Assembly (NCBI GenBank): GCA_905116865.2
Contig: CAJHNH020000843.1
Coordinates: forward strand, 96,909-160,908
Direction: 5' to 3'
Length of the DNA: 64,000 nucleotides
Origin: Candidula unifasciata
Lineage: Eukaryota; Mollusca; Gastropoda; Stylommatophora; Geomitridae
Positions 53,721-64,000 of this stretch are shown here, one piece after another (the stretch's first letter is position 1; every line of letters begins with the position of its first letter). The notes beneath the pieces are model-generated. The model ran no database searches. It was given only the letters and a program-made list of their open reading frames with translations, and was not told where the DNA came from. Both the position numbers and the translations under genes were made by a program.

Positions 53721-54076
53721 TTGTTTACCTTTTTTTTAAATCATCATCGTCAAATGCCTTGCCGTTTGGTATTGGCGATTATGCCTCTCGGTAATCTGCG
53801 ATCGATCTTTAATTCTTGTGTTTACACTCCTATATGCTATGACAAAAGTCTGTCAAGAATCCTCTCGTATTGTCTTTCTCTGTCTCTTCTTTCCATTGTT
53901 TCTTGAAAAAGCCCAATGAAAGAAGCACACGTAAGATTCTTACAGCTTCCCTTAATAATTCGTTGCAATAACTGGGCGGAGAGAAGAAGGAGAAGAACTT
54001 CAGTACAAACAGTAACAAAGGACTTCTGTGCCCAGCCACAACCTCTCGATTGCTCAAAATGTCTATCACTTGTTTT
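53721..54076. other. Unassigned stretch
   Basis: No coding or repeat signal recognised. Confidence 0.4.
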
Positions 54077-54582
54077 CAAATTTACTCTGTAGCTGCTTTC
54101 TTCGTCTATTTTTTTTTTTTTTTTTTTGGTCTACTTTTATTCCGTTGACCATGTGGGTTCCAGTGCAAAGACAGCCCATGTTGTATTTTTATCAGGTTCT
54201 CTTAGCGTGTTCCATATCAACCGCCACCGTAGTTTTCTCAGCACTTGGTTCTCCTGAAATTTATTTATTTCTCTCATAAAGCTCTACATTGGGGATTTAA
54301 TCAAACCATTTAATTCCCTCTATTCTTCGCAATAACCATTTAATAAATGCTCTAGCACACATGCCCAAGTATATGTGCTACAGAATTAGGCCAAGGATAT
54401 GTTGTTTATAACAATATAGAAAGTCGCATACCAATAATATGAAGAAACATGTAAACCAATCTATTGAAATGCGAGGATGTGTCGCAGATGCTTTCATGAT
54501 TACAAAGGAATTAATCCAATTAACAATGACTGAAAAGCTTAACGAAATCAGAAAGCACAAAAACGTGCACAAAACAACACAG
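54077..54582. repeat. ~500-bp dispersed direct repeat, copy 2
   Basis: Counterpart of 48716-49213, with an extra T run near its left end. Left and right junctions differ from copy 1, as expected for a dispersed element. Confidence 0.88.
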
Positions 54583-54589
54583 AAGCCAA

Positions 54590-55080
54590 ACAGACTTTAA
54601 GGGTAATTTAGTACACCTGAAATAACTAGTACCATTAAGTTACTGTTTATGTTCAAGTCTAGTAGGCCCAACGAGAATATCCCGACCAGGAAGGAAATTG
54701 GCCCCATTAGTAATATGATAACGGCAAACAGAACTGAGTGATGGTAAATATCTGACTGGGCTTGGGTGTCTTTCTCAGTGTACTCAAGCCACCGGCAGAG
54801 GCTGGGCGTTGTAGCATTGAAATGTCAACATGGGAACGCATTTAGTCATTAGAAACCGTGTATTTCTTTACTAAGTGTACAATACGAACGTTATGTTGTA
54901 ATGTAAAACTGGGGTTTGGATTAAAGAAATGAGCTCTGTAAAAATAATAAGGCTAGTGGTTGCGTTGTAAAGAATTGTTTTCATTTTTTCCGTGTGGGTT
55001 CAGCCTCTTTCCTGTGAGCGAAGGGATAACGCGCTGCTCTGTCAGAATGATGTGGTAAAAGACTACTAATTAGCGTTTTG
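54590..55080. other. Unassigned stretch
   Basis: Nothing recognised. Confidence 0.4.
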
Positions 55081-55082
55081 AT

Positions 55083-55197
55083 TCAATCAGATGTGTTGGG
55101 CTGAAAAGTGCAAATATTGCAACATAGTTGAAATGCCGCAAACAGCACAACGCGCCAGCTGCCCTTTAAAGGGCAAACGTGGAAGGAAAAAAAAAAC
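55083..55197 (+). mobile_element. Family D short repeat
   Basis: TGGGCTGAAAAGTGCAAATA, AAACAGCACAACGCGCCAGC, TGCCCTTTAAAGGGCAAACG and TGGAAGGAAAA form the best-preserved family D copy. Confidence 0.75.
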
Positions 55198-55239
55198 AAA
55201 TTCCGATATTAAACTGTGATAGTTAAATAAACTGTTTAC

Positions 55240-55440
55240 ACGAGGGAACTGAACAGTCGTAGACCACAAGGCGGACCAAGAATACAATGGGGATATAACA
55301 TCCAAGGAGACCTAGAAACACTTGGTGGCATTAGCTGGATAGAGAAGGGCAAGCATAGAGATGAACGGAGGCGGGTGATATCTGCAACAATGAACCTCAA
55401 GGATTCGGAATGCTGAAGATGTACCATCGCAATTACTGAC
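55240..55440 (+). pseudogene. LINE ORF2 C-terminal remnant
   Basis: The frame gives RELNSRRPQGGPRIQWGYNI, QGDLETLGGISWIEKGKHRD and ERRRVISATM, fitting the RGRP..W...ID-DL..L pattern at LINE protein ends. Confidence 0.6.
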
Positions 55441-55544
55441 AGAGTAAAGGCAATATAATACAAAATAGGGTGGCCTATCACTTTTTTTTCCAATGCATTC
55501 TTTTGGAGATAATTCCTAGAAATTGTATTGTCCCCAATTATTTT

Positions 55545-55830
55545 TGTTTACGTTTAGTATAGGTTCAAATGAACGCCCAAAATGCAACATCAAAGGTAAT
55601 GGGACAATTCTCAAGCAAGCTGATGCGTTTAAGAATCTGGTGACTCCGATAACAGCTTATAGAAGATGTATTAACGAACTTAAATGTAGAAATAGCTCAA
55701 GCAGAGGCTGTATTTTACCAACTGATGAAGGGTCTATACAATTGTTCTTTGTCATCTGAGACGAGAAAGAGAATTATAATTCCAAAATACAGTATAGGTA
55801 TACTGTAACCTGCCTTTATGGTGGCGACAG
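55545..55830 (+). pseudogene. LINE reverse transcriptase palm/thumb fragment
   Basis: Reads KGNGTILKQADAFKNLVTPI, TAYRRCINELKCR and, after a shift, KAVFYQL-like and SSETRKRII. It lines up with KVNGVILGQVQKFKYLGTWI and TSDGRCITEISNS in the RTE copy at 63.3-63.5 kb, so it belongs to a related LINE. Confidence 0.7.
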
Positions 55831-55839
55831 CACGGACAT

Positions 55840-57290
55840 GCATCATTTTTATAATACCTAAAATACTAACGTATATGAGAGTGCACTTTCTAAAATAAAT
55901 CATCTTAGAACCATAAATATTTTACAATCTGACAATAAAGTGAACTGTAGATACATTTTCATTTTTTTTTTTTTTTTTGACTGCAGTCTGCCAAAAAAAA
56001 TTATCACGATTATTTTTTTACGTGAAAAAATCTTGTCTTTAAAACTTTAGTTAAATGCTTTAATTGTATAAGTACCTTGTTTTTCGTCCGTTAAGTTGGG
56101 AAATTTGACAGTCAGGAAGCTAATAATAAGGTTGACAATTTATTTAATCAATGTTGAATTACTAAATTAATGAAAAAAATAAGAAATCGAAATTGTAGTG
56201 ACAACATCTTGAATGGCACCAAACTTGTCATTAGTGTTATGGTTGTCAGTATTTATGTCTTTTTTAATTTTTTAATTCATGTCAGCTACTTAGGATCGTT
56301 CAATTTGACAGGCATTTTGGGTTTGGGTCAGTTTGATTTTTTCATCATTATGCATCTTGACAGTTCTTGCCAGTAAGCATTTGCATTGATGAGCTACGGG
56401 ATTTTCGGTCCAGTTTGGCGAACCGTCAGTCTGAATGTCTCAATGTTAACAATGTTAACATTGTAGCCAAGGCTGGTTGTTGCATTTTCTCCCATATGGG
56501 AACTGAAAGTGTCTAGTTCCGTCGACCAGTTACTGTGATGAGTGCAGGGCTCGACACAAAAAGCTGCGCATTTCAATTCGAATACTCCTCGACTACGCGC
56601 AGCATGGTTTGCGAACTGGAGATTCGGGGGAAATGTCAAGTTGTCTCTTGCCACAGACCTGGTGGTGCCTGATGCGATTAACATACGTGTGTCACTTCTG
56701 ATTTGTTATAGCTGCTACTACCATCAAAGCACATAAGAAAAGAGCCCATTTATGTATTTTCTTGCATTGATTTTTTAAAAGCTAGACCCATACTTTTGTT
56801 TAATAGAATGTGGTTCGATATACAGGTATGTATCTCTTTGTCTTCTGTTTGCATGTTTTCCAACAGGTAATTTGATAACTTATTTATTTCTTTTGCATGA
56901 TTATTTATTGATGTTGTGTTTCGCTTTTTAAATTAAATGTTATACTATGTACGAGGACTATTTTATGTGTTTCATCAACTCATTTATATGTATTAAACGT
57001 GTACAACTTTAATAAATTATTCACCCTTATTATATTCAGTAAAGACTTAAGTAAATTATTTACCGGTATTGTAGTAAGTACAGTAACACTTTATAGTTTT
57101 CTATACAAAACAAGAGGTTACTTAAATTTTTTACTTCTTACTCACATCAGTGGCTTAGCTGTGTGTGTACCGAGTAACTGCTACTGTACAGTAACACATA
57201 TGTAGATTACATAAATTTGAAATGTAACTGTATAATAAAGGAGGCTTATTAACAGGTATCAACGATAAAAGTCATACAATGCAGTTCTTC
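55840..57290. other. Unassigned; a GC-richer ORF at 56394-56684 (-)
   Basis: A 96-codon - strand frame (ending RLTVRQTGPKIP) lies in a locally GC-richer block with a + strand frame of 64 codons opposite. No domain is recognised and no good splice signals are seen, so I do not call it coding. The rest is AT-rich and featureless. Confidence 0.4.
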
Positions 57291-57294
57291 GTCC

Positions 57295-57295
<1 letters not shown>

Positions 57296-57325
<30 letters not shown>

Positions 57326-57505
57326 CTTCTTCTTCTTCTTCTTCTTCTTCTTCTTCTTCTTCTTCTTCTTCTTCGTCTTTTCATCTTTTTTTCTTCTTCT
57401 TCTTCTTCTTCTTCTTCTTTCTTTTTCTTCTTCTTCTTCTTCTTCTTCTTCTTTTTATTCTTTTTCTTCTTCCTCTTTACCATCATCATCATCATCATCA
57501 TCTTC
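57296..57505. repeat. (CTT)n microsatellite
   Basis: Long CTT run with T interruptions, ending in CAT repeats. Phe, Leu and Ser or Arg, Lys and Glu frames are artefacts. Confidence 0.98.
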
Positions 57506-57714
57506 TCTATTGGCTCTTAAAAAGGTGTTAGTGCATTGTGTTGTGTGTTACAGCTAGAATGCGATACATAATCAGTTAGCACTTTCCGTATAGACAGCCG
57601 TGTGATTGTTGTGGCTATACGCAAAAGTAGACCAGCTTGAGCACCAGCTGGTGTATTGAAACATCGTTCTAGGATCGTAAGCACAATTAACCAATTTCGT
57701 ATTTCGGATTCTCT

Positions 57715-58345
57715 AAATGAAGATGACGATGATGATGATGACGATGACGAGGTGACTATTATAAGGATAATGATATGATGATAATGATGATGACAATGGT
57801 GGGAAAGATGATAACGGACTATTATGAGGATGATTATGACTGACTATGTTGAGGGTGACGATGACTGATTTATGTTTAAGATGATGATGACTGACTGCAA
57901 TGAGGATGATGATTACTGACTATGATGAGGATGGGATAACTAACTACAATGATGATGATGATGTTGACTACGATGATGATGATAATGATGCCTGACTGTG
58001 ATGGGATGATGATGACTGACTATGATGATAATGATGATGATGACTGACTATGAGAAGGGTGATGATGACTGACTACGATGTGGATGATGATGATGATGAT
58101 GATGATGACTGACTATGATGAGGATGAGGATGACTGACTACGATATGGATGATGACGACTGACTATGATGATGCTGACTGACTACGAAGGTGATGATGAT
58201 TACTGACTACGATGTGGATAATGATGACTGACTAAGATGATGATGATGACTGACCACGATGATCATGATGACTGACTACGATGGTGATGATGATGATGGT
58301 GATGATGATGGATGGTGATGATGATGATGATGACGACAACAATAA
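57715..58345. repeat. Degenerate GATGAT...GACTGACTA minisatellite
   Basis: About 25 irregular units in which GATGATGATGACTGACTAC or close variants recur every 20-35 bp. It lies just upstream of the candidate exon at 58515, probably in its intron. Confidence 0.9.
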
Positions 58346-58514
58346 GGATGATGACAACATATACTTTTAAAGTGCTCCCTTAGAAGACTTTAGTTACAAA
58401 TCAAACGTCAACAGCTACAAACATTCCACCCCGAGGTAAAATCTAGAAAGCCTTACATTGTCCCCGGGCATATATCCCTTGCTGTCACTGGTTTCCTTTA
58501 TGCTCCCTTGTCAG

Positions 58515-58641
58515 GTTTGAGAAGCCCGACAAGAAGATGGTCACCGAGCACGTACAGCCCAGTCCCGGATCCCAGACCTCACTGAACCAGCAGCTGGTCA
58601 TGAAGGATACCGTCGGATACCAGGCCATGGGAATCACTCGA
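58515..58641 (+). CDS. Internal coding exon of an unrecognised host gene
   Basis: The 3' splice site TTTATGCTCCCTTGTCAG ends at 58514 and the 5' splice site CGA/GTGAGT follows 58641. Of three frames only one is open: one leading base completes a codon, then 42 codons, ending in phase 0. It includes FEKPDKKMVTEHVQ and QQLVMKDTVGYQAMGITR. Codon use is GC-rich and balanced, quite unlike the AT-rich flanks, which supports selection on coding. No family is recognised; the segment is hydrophilic, with no membrane segment. Other exons are not in view, and the gene would run + strand with introns full of GAT and CTT/ATT/GTT arrays. It is the best protein-coding evidence in the window. Confidence 0.7.
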
Positions 58642-58977
58642 GTGAGTACCTGTCTCCGCTTGTTGTAGTTGTTCTTGTGTTTTTCTTGTTCTTCTTCTTC
58701 TTCTTCTTCTTCTTTGTCTTCTTCTACTCCTCCTCCACCTTTTCCTCCTTCTTATTATTATTATTAATTCTTTAGGCCCCAAGTGATGGAAATCATTAGA
58801 GTGAGTTCACGTATTCGGTTTTTGTTTCTTCTTGTTCTTGTTGTTTTTCTTGTTGTTGTTCTTCTGCTTGTTCTTCTTCTTCTTCTTCTTATTATTATTA
58901 TTATTATTATATTATTATTATTATTATTAGTATTGTTATTAATATTATTATTAATACTATAATTATTATTATTAATA

Positions 58978-59031
<54 letters not shown>

Positions 59032-59045
59032 TTAATTCTTTTTAC
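58642..59045. repeat. Intron start with CTT and ATT arrays and duplicated donor region
   Basis: After the exon donor, CTT runs and ATT runs alternate. The exon-end/donor sequence ATGGGAATCACTCGAGTGAG is echoed at 58787-58806 (ATGGAAATCATTAGAGTGAG) and more weakly at 59051-59070 (ATGATATGAATCGATTGAAT), each followed by GTTTTT/CTT-type sequence. This looks like successive duplication of the exon edge plus the adjoining simple repeat. Confidence 0.65.
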
Positions 59046-59084
59046 CCAAATGATATGAATCGATTGAATGAGTTTGATCTTTGT

Positions 59085-59580
59085 TTGTTGTTTTTTGTGG
59101 TGTTTGTTGTGTTGGTGGTGTTCTCGTTGTTGTTTTTGGCGGTGTTTGTTGTGTTGGTGGTGTTCTCGTTGTTGTTTTTGATGGTGGTGGTGGTCTCGTT
59201 GTCGTTATTCTTGGTGCTGGTGGTGTTGTTCTGTTGGTGGTGGTGATGGTCTCGTCGTTGTTAGTGATGGTGATGGTCTCGTTGTTGATGGTGGTCTCGC
59301 TATTGTTGTTTGTTGGTGTTGGTGGTCTTATTGTTGGTGGTGGTCCCGTTGTTGTTGGTAGTGGTGGTGGTCTCGTTGTTGGTGGTGGTGTCGTTGTTGT
59401 TGTTTGTTGGTGTTGGTGGTCTCGTTGTTGGTGGTGGTTTCGTTGTTGTTGGTGGAGGTGGGGGTTTTCTCGCTGCTGTTGTAGGTGGTGGTGGTGGTTT
59501 CTCGTTATTTGTGGTGGTAGTTGTGGTTGTGGTGGTATTCTCGTTGTTTGTGCTAATTCTTTCGGTGTGATTGACGGGAA
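59085..59580. repeat. (GTT)n/(GGT)n minisatellite
   Basis: Repeats of TCTCGTTGTTG followed by TTGGTGGTGGT, with unit lengths of about 24-60 bp. Open frames of up to 185 codons on both strands (Val/Leu-rich on +, Thr/Pro-rich on -) come from the repeat. Confidence 0.93.
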
Positions 59581-59589
59581 TAACAAGAT

Positions 59590-60275
59590 TATTATTCTCC
59601 GTTTGTTGATGTTTTTGTTATCGTTTTTGTTGTTGTAGTGACTGGTAACACCACTTGCTGTAGTGAGATTCCACTCTCTATAATCACTGCTTCAGTTGTA
59701 TAATTAATATTAACGACCACGCTTTGAAAGACACAAAATAATGTAAAGTACATGACCACTGTAGCAAATCTGTTTCGGGGAGATTGTAATTGCTTGTCTC
59801 AATCAATGCTTCTAGTCTTGTAACACAAAAAGGAGCTGGGGATAATGTGTCTGCACTACAACACAGTTGCCCTTACAATTAAAACTGATAAACTGATAAC
59901 AACCTGGCCTTATCAATATTTAAATCCCACTAATGACGTTTCTCATTTTCTCAATGACCAGCGTGGAAACAGATTCATCCTATGATTCGACGGAATGATG
60001 CATTCTCTGATTATGTTCTTTTAAATAAGAAGTGGTTTCACTTAAAGCTCCCATTACCAGTCTGATTTCAACGACATTGAATTTGTCGTTGTTTATTTTA
60101 GAGAGAGGAAGACAGAAAAATAGAGAAGGTGGAGAGAGAAAGAAAGAGAGGGGGTGGGGGTGGTAGTTTCAGTAACACTCAAACCATTACTATCAAATGT
60201 TTCTTTGTCATTCAGTACTCATTTGATTTATTTTAACTGGAATCCAATATGTTTTATGTGCTCGAAATAGTGTGT
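59590..60275. other. Unassigned stretch
   Basis: A GA-rich patch lies at 60102-60160. No gene or shared element recognised. Confidence 0.45.
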
Positions 60276-60279
60276 CTGT

Positions 60280-60450
60280 TTTACCCCACCAGGACATCAC
60301 ACTAAACGATAACCACCCAGTGCCACTATACGAATGAGGATCACCCGTGAAGAGGTCACAGAAACCCCATTCAGCCGTTAGGCAATATTTATGGCCCGGC
60401 TATATTTGGGGCCCCCGGCAAAAGCCAGGGTGGGGCTTCAAATAACGAAA
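60280..60450 (-). mobile_element. Family B repeat, complete copy
   Basis: TTTTACCCCACCAGGACATC, GGATCACCCGTGAAGAGGTC, GAAACCCCATTCAGCCGTTA and AAGCCAGGGTGGGGCTTCAA. Its uninterrupted AAACCCCATTCAGCC shows where the LINE landed in the 26-kb copy. Confidence 0.88.
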
Positions 60451-60689
60451 AATTGCATCCTAAATATGTACGGCATATTTCTTTTCGTTCAAGCAACTTC
60501 TGCCACATGCTTTGTTCCAAACGTGTTGGTGTTACCTTTTGTTTGGAGGCAACATCACATGCTAATGGGAGTTTGGTGGAGACGTATTTACAAATGCAAC
60601 TTCCCTTTTTATATATGTATTGCAAATCAATAGATTTTGATCATGTTTGTGGGGTATTATTATTGTTCTTCTTCTGTTGCTGCTGCTGC

Positions 60690-61080
60690 TGCCTCACTTA
60701 ACGATGTGTTGTGGTTAGAAGAAAGGATCGCGCGTGTGCATTTTTCAATTCGTTGTCTTCATATCTTTATGGCTCTTCTTGATACCGGCTGTTTCTCTTC
60801 TGCGTTGCGGTCCCTTTGCTTTGTCCCTATTAAATGTCTTCAGTGTGGCTCCCTGTCTCAGTTGGTGCTAAGATATTCTCGTCAGATGACCAAACTAACG
60901 CATCTTTTTTTTTATTTTTTTTATTATTATTTTTTTATTATTGAAATCTATAACCAGTTTCAGTCATAATCTTTTTCTGTCTTCTTTTCTTCTCTTTTTC
61001 TGATTGCGTCTCTTCTTTTCTCCGACAGCTCTTTTATGATTCACGTCGTTATATTTTGTATTTTATATCTGCATTCTCAG
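60690..61080 (-). pseudogene. LINE ORF2 C-terminal remnant
   Basis: CAGTGTGGCTCCCTGTCTCA, GTTGGTGCTAAGATATTCTC and TCTTCTTTTCTCCGACAGCT parallel the reverse-oriented LINE piece at 23560-23825 (CAGCGTGGCTCTCTGTGGCA, GTTGGTACCAGGGCATTCTC, CACACCGGCAGCTCTCC). More decayed, with a T-rich insertion. Confidence 0.6.
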
Positions 61081-61329
61081 TTTCGCCCAAATGTTTTTAA
61101 ATGAGAATGTTTCTAGTCTTATACGCCTCCCTTTTCTGCCGTTGCCTTATGATTATTCATTGCCCGCTAACTGCACCTGAGGCTCCTACCGCCGCTTGGA
61201 TCATCCCACCTCCCCCACATTTGACCGACGAAGCTATTGCACCTTCGACCACACCAGTAGTCCCAAAAAGACGATAGCATTCACTTTGGAAAAAACTGGT
61301 CGGTCCATTACGTCATGGCAGGTCCCACT

Positions 61330-63866
61330 GCTAAATGAAAACGAATTACTGTCCATATTTCAAGTTTTAAGGGAGATAACAGCGGCAGACCGTTTGACAT
61401 CAACTTAGTACAGATTTATGCCCCAACAGCAGATAGTTTTGAGAAAGATATTGACGCATTTTATGACGAGTTAGACATGGCTGTTGATTAGTGCAAAAAT
61501 TGTCAAGTAACAATGGTACTTGGAAATTTCAACGCGAAAATAAGAAGAGAAAAAGTGCAGGGAATAACGGGTGGCCTTGGCCTAGGAGAAAAGAATGTGA
61601 GAGGTGACAGATTAATAGCATGGGCTGAGTCGCGCAGCATGATAATAGGAAACACCTGGTTTAAACACCATCCTCGAAGATTGTGGACTTGGAAAAGTCT
61701 TGTTGATAATGTCCGCAATCAAATTGATTATATTTTGATTTCAAGAAGATTCCGGAGCAGCTTAGTTGGAGCAAAAACTAGACCAGGGGCAGGCTGCTTT
61801 AGTGACCATGTTCGGGTTGTAGGAAAAATTAGAATAAAACTAAAGAACATTAGAAAAACACCACAGAACAAAAATTTTAATTTGGGAATTCTTAGAACGG
61901 ATAAAGAAATTAAGGAACAGTACAATGCCAATGTACAAAACCGGTATAATTGCAATGGAAATTATACAGACTATTGATGAACAGTGGGATATGTTGCGTG
62001 AGTCAATTCAGCAGACATCAAAAGAGACAATCACACCAATCCATAGAGTTGCAAAAAAGAAATGGATGTCAACCTAAATTCTGCAGTTGATGGATGAAAG
62101 AAGGAAGAAAAAGAATGATAAAGAAGAATACTATAGAATACAAAAAGAAATAGTGAACAAATGCAAAGTGGCTAAAGAAGCCTGGCTGAATCAAATGTGT
62201 ATAGAGATTGGGGAAAATTACAGGAAATACTCACATTCCATGTACCAACAGATAAATATGTTAACAGGAAAGATGACACGTAACAGCACTGGATGTTTGA
62301 AATCAAAAGATGGTGCTTATTAATAGGACATAGTAATATAATTAACAGATGGACAGAGTATATAGGGGAATTGTATGATGATAATAGACCAGATGTAGAA
62401 CTGCAGACCAACAATGATGGTCCACCAATAATGACTGCAGAAGTTGAGGATGCAATACTTCATATAAAGAAAGGAAAATCACACAGGCCAGAAAACATCT
62501 TACTGGAAGAAATCGAAGCACTGGGAGATTTTAGAATTGAAAAAAAATAACTAAAATTTTAAATGATATTTATAATAGTGGGTATATTCCAAATGACCTT
62601 TTAAAATCCAAATTTATAGCTCTGCCAAAGAAACCAGGCACTTTAAAATGTGAAGACCATTGCACAATAAGTCTTATGAGTCACATGACTAAGATTTTAC
62701 TGAGAATAATTATGAGAAGAAAAAGAAACAAAATTAAACCAGAAATCAGCGATGAACAATGTGGATTTGTAGAAGGAAAAGGTACAAACAATGCCATATA
62801 CATCCTAAGGACATTGTCAGAAAGAGCTATTGAAGTAAAGACTGATTTGTACTTGTGCTTCATAGACTATACAAAAGCATTTGACTGTGTGAAGCATGAA
62901 GAAGTAACCAAACTGTTAAAAAAATTAAACATTGACGGGAAAGATCAACGAAAAATAAAGAATATGTATTAGCAGCAAACAGCAGCTATAAGAATTAACA
63001 ACTGTTTAGGTACATTTCAAAGCATAAAGAGGGGCGTACGACAAGGATGTTTACTGTCACCTGATTTTTTTTACAATAAACAGTGAATATATAATGAGAT
63101 CTTTAAATCATATGCCCGGAATTTTGGTTGGTGGGCACAATATAAACAATTTACGTTATGCTGATGACACAGTCTTGATAGCAACAAGTCAGAAAGAACT
63201 ACAGGAAATGATAGACATTGTGGTGTTAGAAAGTGGAAGAATGGGCCTCAGTTTGAATAATGGGAAGACAGAAGTAATAGTGGTATCAAAGAAACGAATC
63301 ATTCCTAAATGTGTAATAAAAGTCAATGGTGTTATTTTAGGACAAGTACAGAAATTTAAGTATCTGGGCACATGGATAACATCAGATGGAAGATGCATAA
63401 CTGAGATTAGTAACAGTATAGGACAGACAAGAACTGCATTTTATTTAAAAAAAAACATCTTCTGCAATATATCCTTGTCATTGAGAGTTAGAAAAAGAAT
63501 TCTTGCTTGCTACATACATCCAGTTTTAACATATGGCTGTAAGTCCTGGACAATAGGTAGGCAGGCCAAACAATTTCTAGAGGCCTCAGAGATGTGGTTT
63601 TATAGAAGAATGCTTAAAATACATTGGACAGCCAAAAAAAGCAACCAAGAGGTTTTGAAAGAGGGAAAATAGAACATGTTGTGACCACTGGAAAGATCTG
63701 TGGAAGGAGGAATAGAGGAAATCAACGAGAGAAGATGCTTGACAGTCTTGTTGCATGGCATGGAGGTGTGTCGGCACACGAACTGATACATGCTGCAGGA
63801 GATCGCAGACTATGGAGAGGCATGATCGCCCACGCCAGTCGGCAAGGCACCTGATGATGATGAACA
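61330..63866 (+). pseudogene. RTE-like LINE: endonuclease and reverse transcriptase, inactive
   Basis: The + strand encodes, through several frame changes, an APE-type endonuclease (FDINLVQIYAPTADSFEKD, LGNFNAKI, GLGEKNVRGDRLIAWAESRS, NQIDYILISRRFRSS, SDHVRVVGKI) and then a reverse transcriptase: LYLCFIDYTKAFDCVKHEEV (motif A), GVRQGCLLSP (B), NNLRYADDTVLIATS (C), KFKYLGTWITSDGRC, HPVLTYGCKSWTIGR and WFYRRMLKIHWTAKKSNQEV. After QEVLKE the usual GHxMR segment is missing, with a shift straight into VVTTGKICGRRNRGNQREKM, pointing to an internal deletion of tens of residues. Stops and frameshifts (near 61490, 61960, 62075, 62325, 62550, 62970, 63070, 63670) make it inactive. It ends in ACCTGATGATGATGAAC, the short tandem tail usual in RTE elements. 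No RNase H is present. The 5' boundary is uncertain. Confidence 0.9.
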
Positions 63867-63903
63867 TTTACGTAATTTTTCTTACACATTTATTATTTAA
63901 GGG

Positions 63904-63907
<4 letters not shown>

Positions 63908-63983
<76 letters not shown>
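63908..63983. repeat. (TA)n microsatellite, then (CA)n to the window end
   Basis: About 76 bp of TA, followed by GACACACACAC. It lies ~40 bp past the RTE-like element's 3' tail. Confidence 0.97.
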
Positions 63984-63994
<11 letters not shown>

Positions 63995-64000
63995 CACTAT

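Noticed and set aside
59032..59638. 184-185-codon frames on opposite strands (Thr/Pro/Gln-rich and Val/Leu-rich)
   Set aside because: Both arise from the same GTT/GGT minisatellite; simultaneous open frames on two strands are expected from a triplet repeat.

Overview
This window is repeat-dominated animal nuclear DNA with almost no coding content. It has dense microsatellites (CT, GT, TA, CTT, ATT, GAT), long homopolymer C, G and T runs, several minisatellites, and many broken non-LTR retrotransposons, SINEs and non-autonomous DNA transposons. There are no bacterial operons, ribosome binding sites, CRISPR arrays or phage genes. The repeat style (RNase H-bearing LINEs, RTE-type elements, tRNA-derived SINEs, hAT MITEs) is what I would expect of a lophotrochozoan, most likely a mollusc. 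That placement is inference; no host gene in the window identifies the species.

Host coding sequence is scarce. The best case is a 127-bp internal exon on the + strand at 58515-58641, with good splice sites and one open frame. Next is a possible terminal exon on the - strand at 28813-29000. A third exon-like interval lies at 32685-32830 (+). None of the three proteins is recognised. Most long ORFs (poly-Leu, Phe, Ser, Arg, Lys, His or Met) are microsatellite translations and are not annotated as genes.

Layout. 0-25 kb: CT/GT/CTT tracts, SINE and 'family C' copies, degraded LINE pieces at 5.2-5.8, 8.75-9.4, 9.8-10.2 and 13.4-13.6 kb, a hAT MITE at 15.4 kb, and minisatellites at 0.5, 4.4, 19.6 and 22.7 kb. 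25-28 kb: a nest with a triplicated LINE RNase H segment, a family B repeat split by a LINE 3' end, a full SINE with target-site duplication (TSD), and a tandem duplication that copied part of that SINE. 29-32 kb: SINE F, CTT and GAT arrays. 33-36 kb: two related segments associated with 33-bp and ~70-bp arrays, then a piggyBac-like MITE. 37-43 kb: a SPIN-like hAT MITE (37280-37476), a hAT MITE inside a SINE (40227-40564), a hAT with a perfect 8-bp TSD (41154-41511), a full SINE with a 13-bp TSD (42165-42431). 45.9-47.3 kb: a 5'-truncated RNase H LINE on the - strand. 48.7-49.2 and 54.1-54.6 kb: a direct-repeat pair. 57-60 kb: the + strand exon, set between GAT and CTT/ATT/GTT arrays. 61.3-63.9 kb: a nearly complete but inactive RTE-like LINE.

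The elements work as a copying system. LINEs with endonuclease and reverse transcriptase move themselves and probably the SINEs: clean 11-13 bp TSDs and 5' truncation are both visible. hAT and piggyBac-like MITEs depend on transposases not encoded here. Several retroelements end in GAA-rich tails, which may have seeded some CTT/GAA microsatellites.
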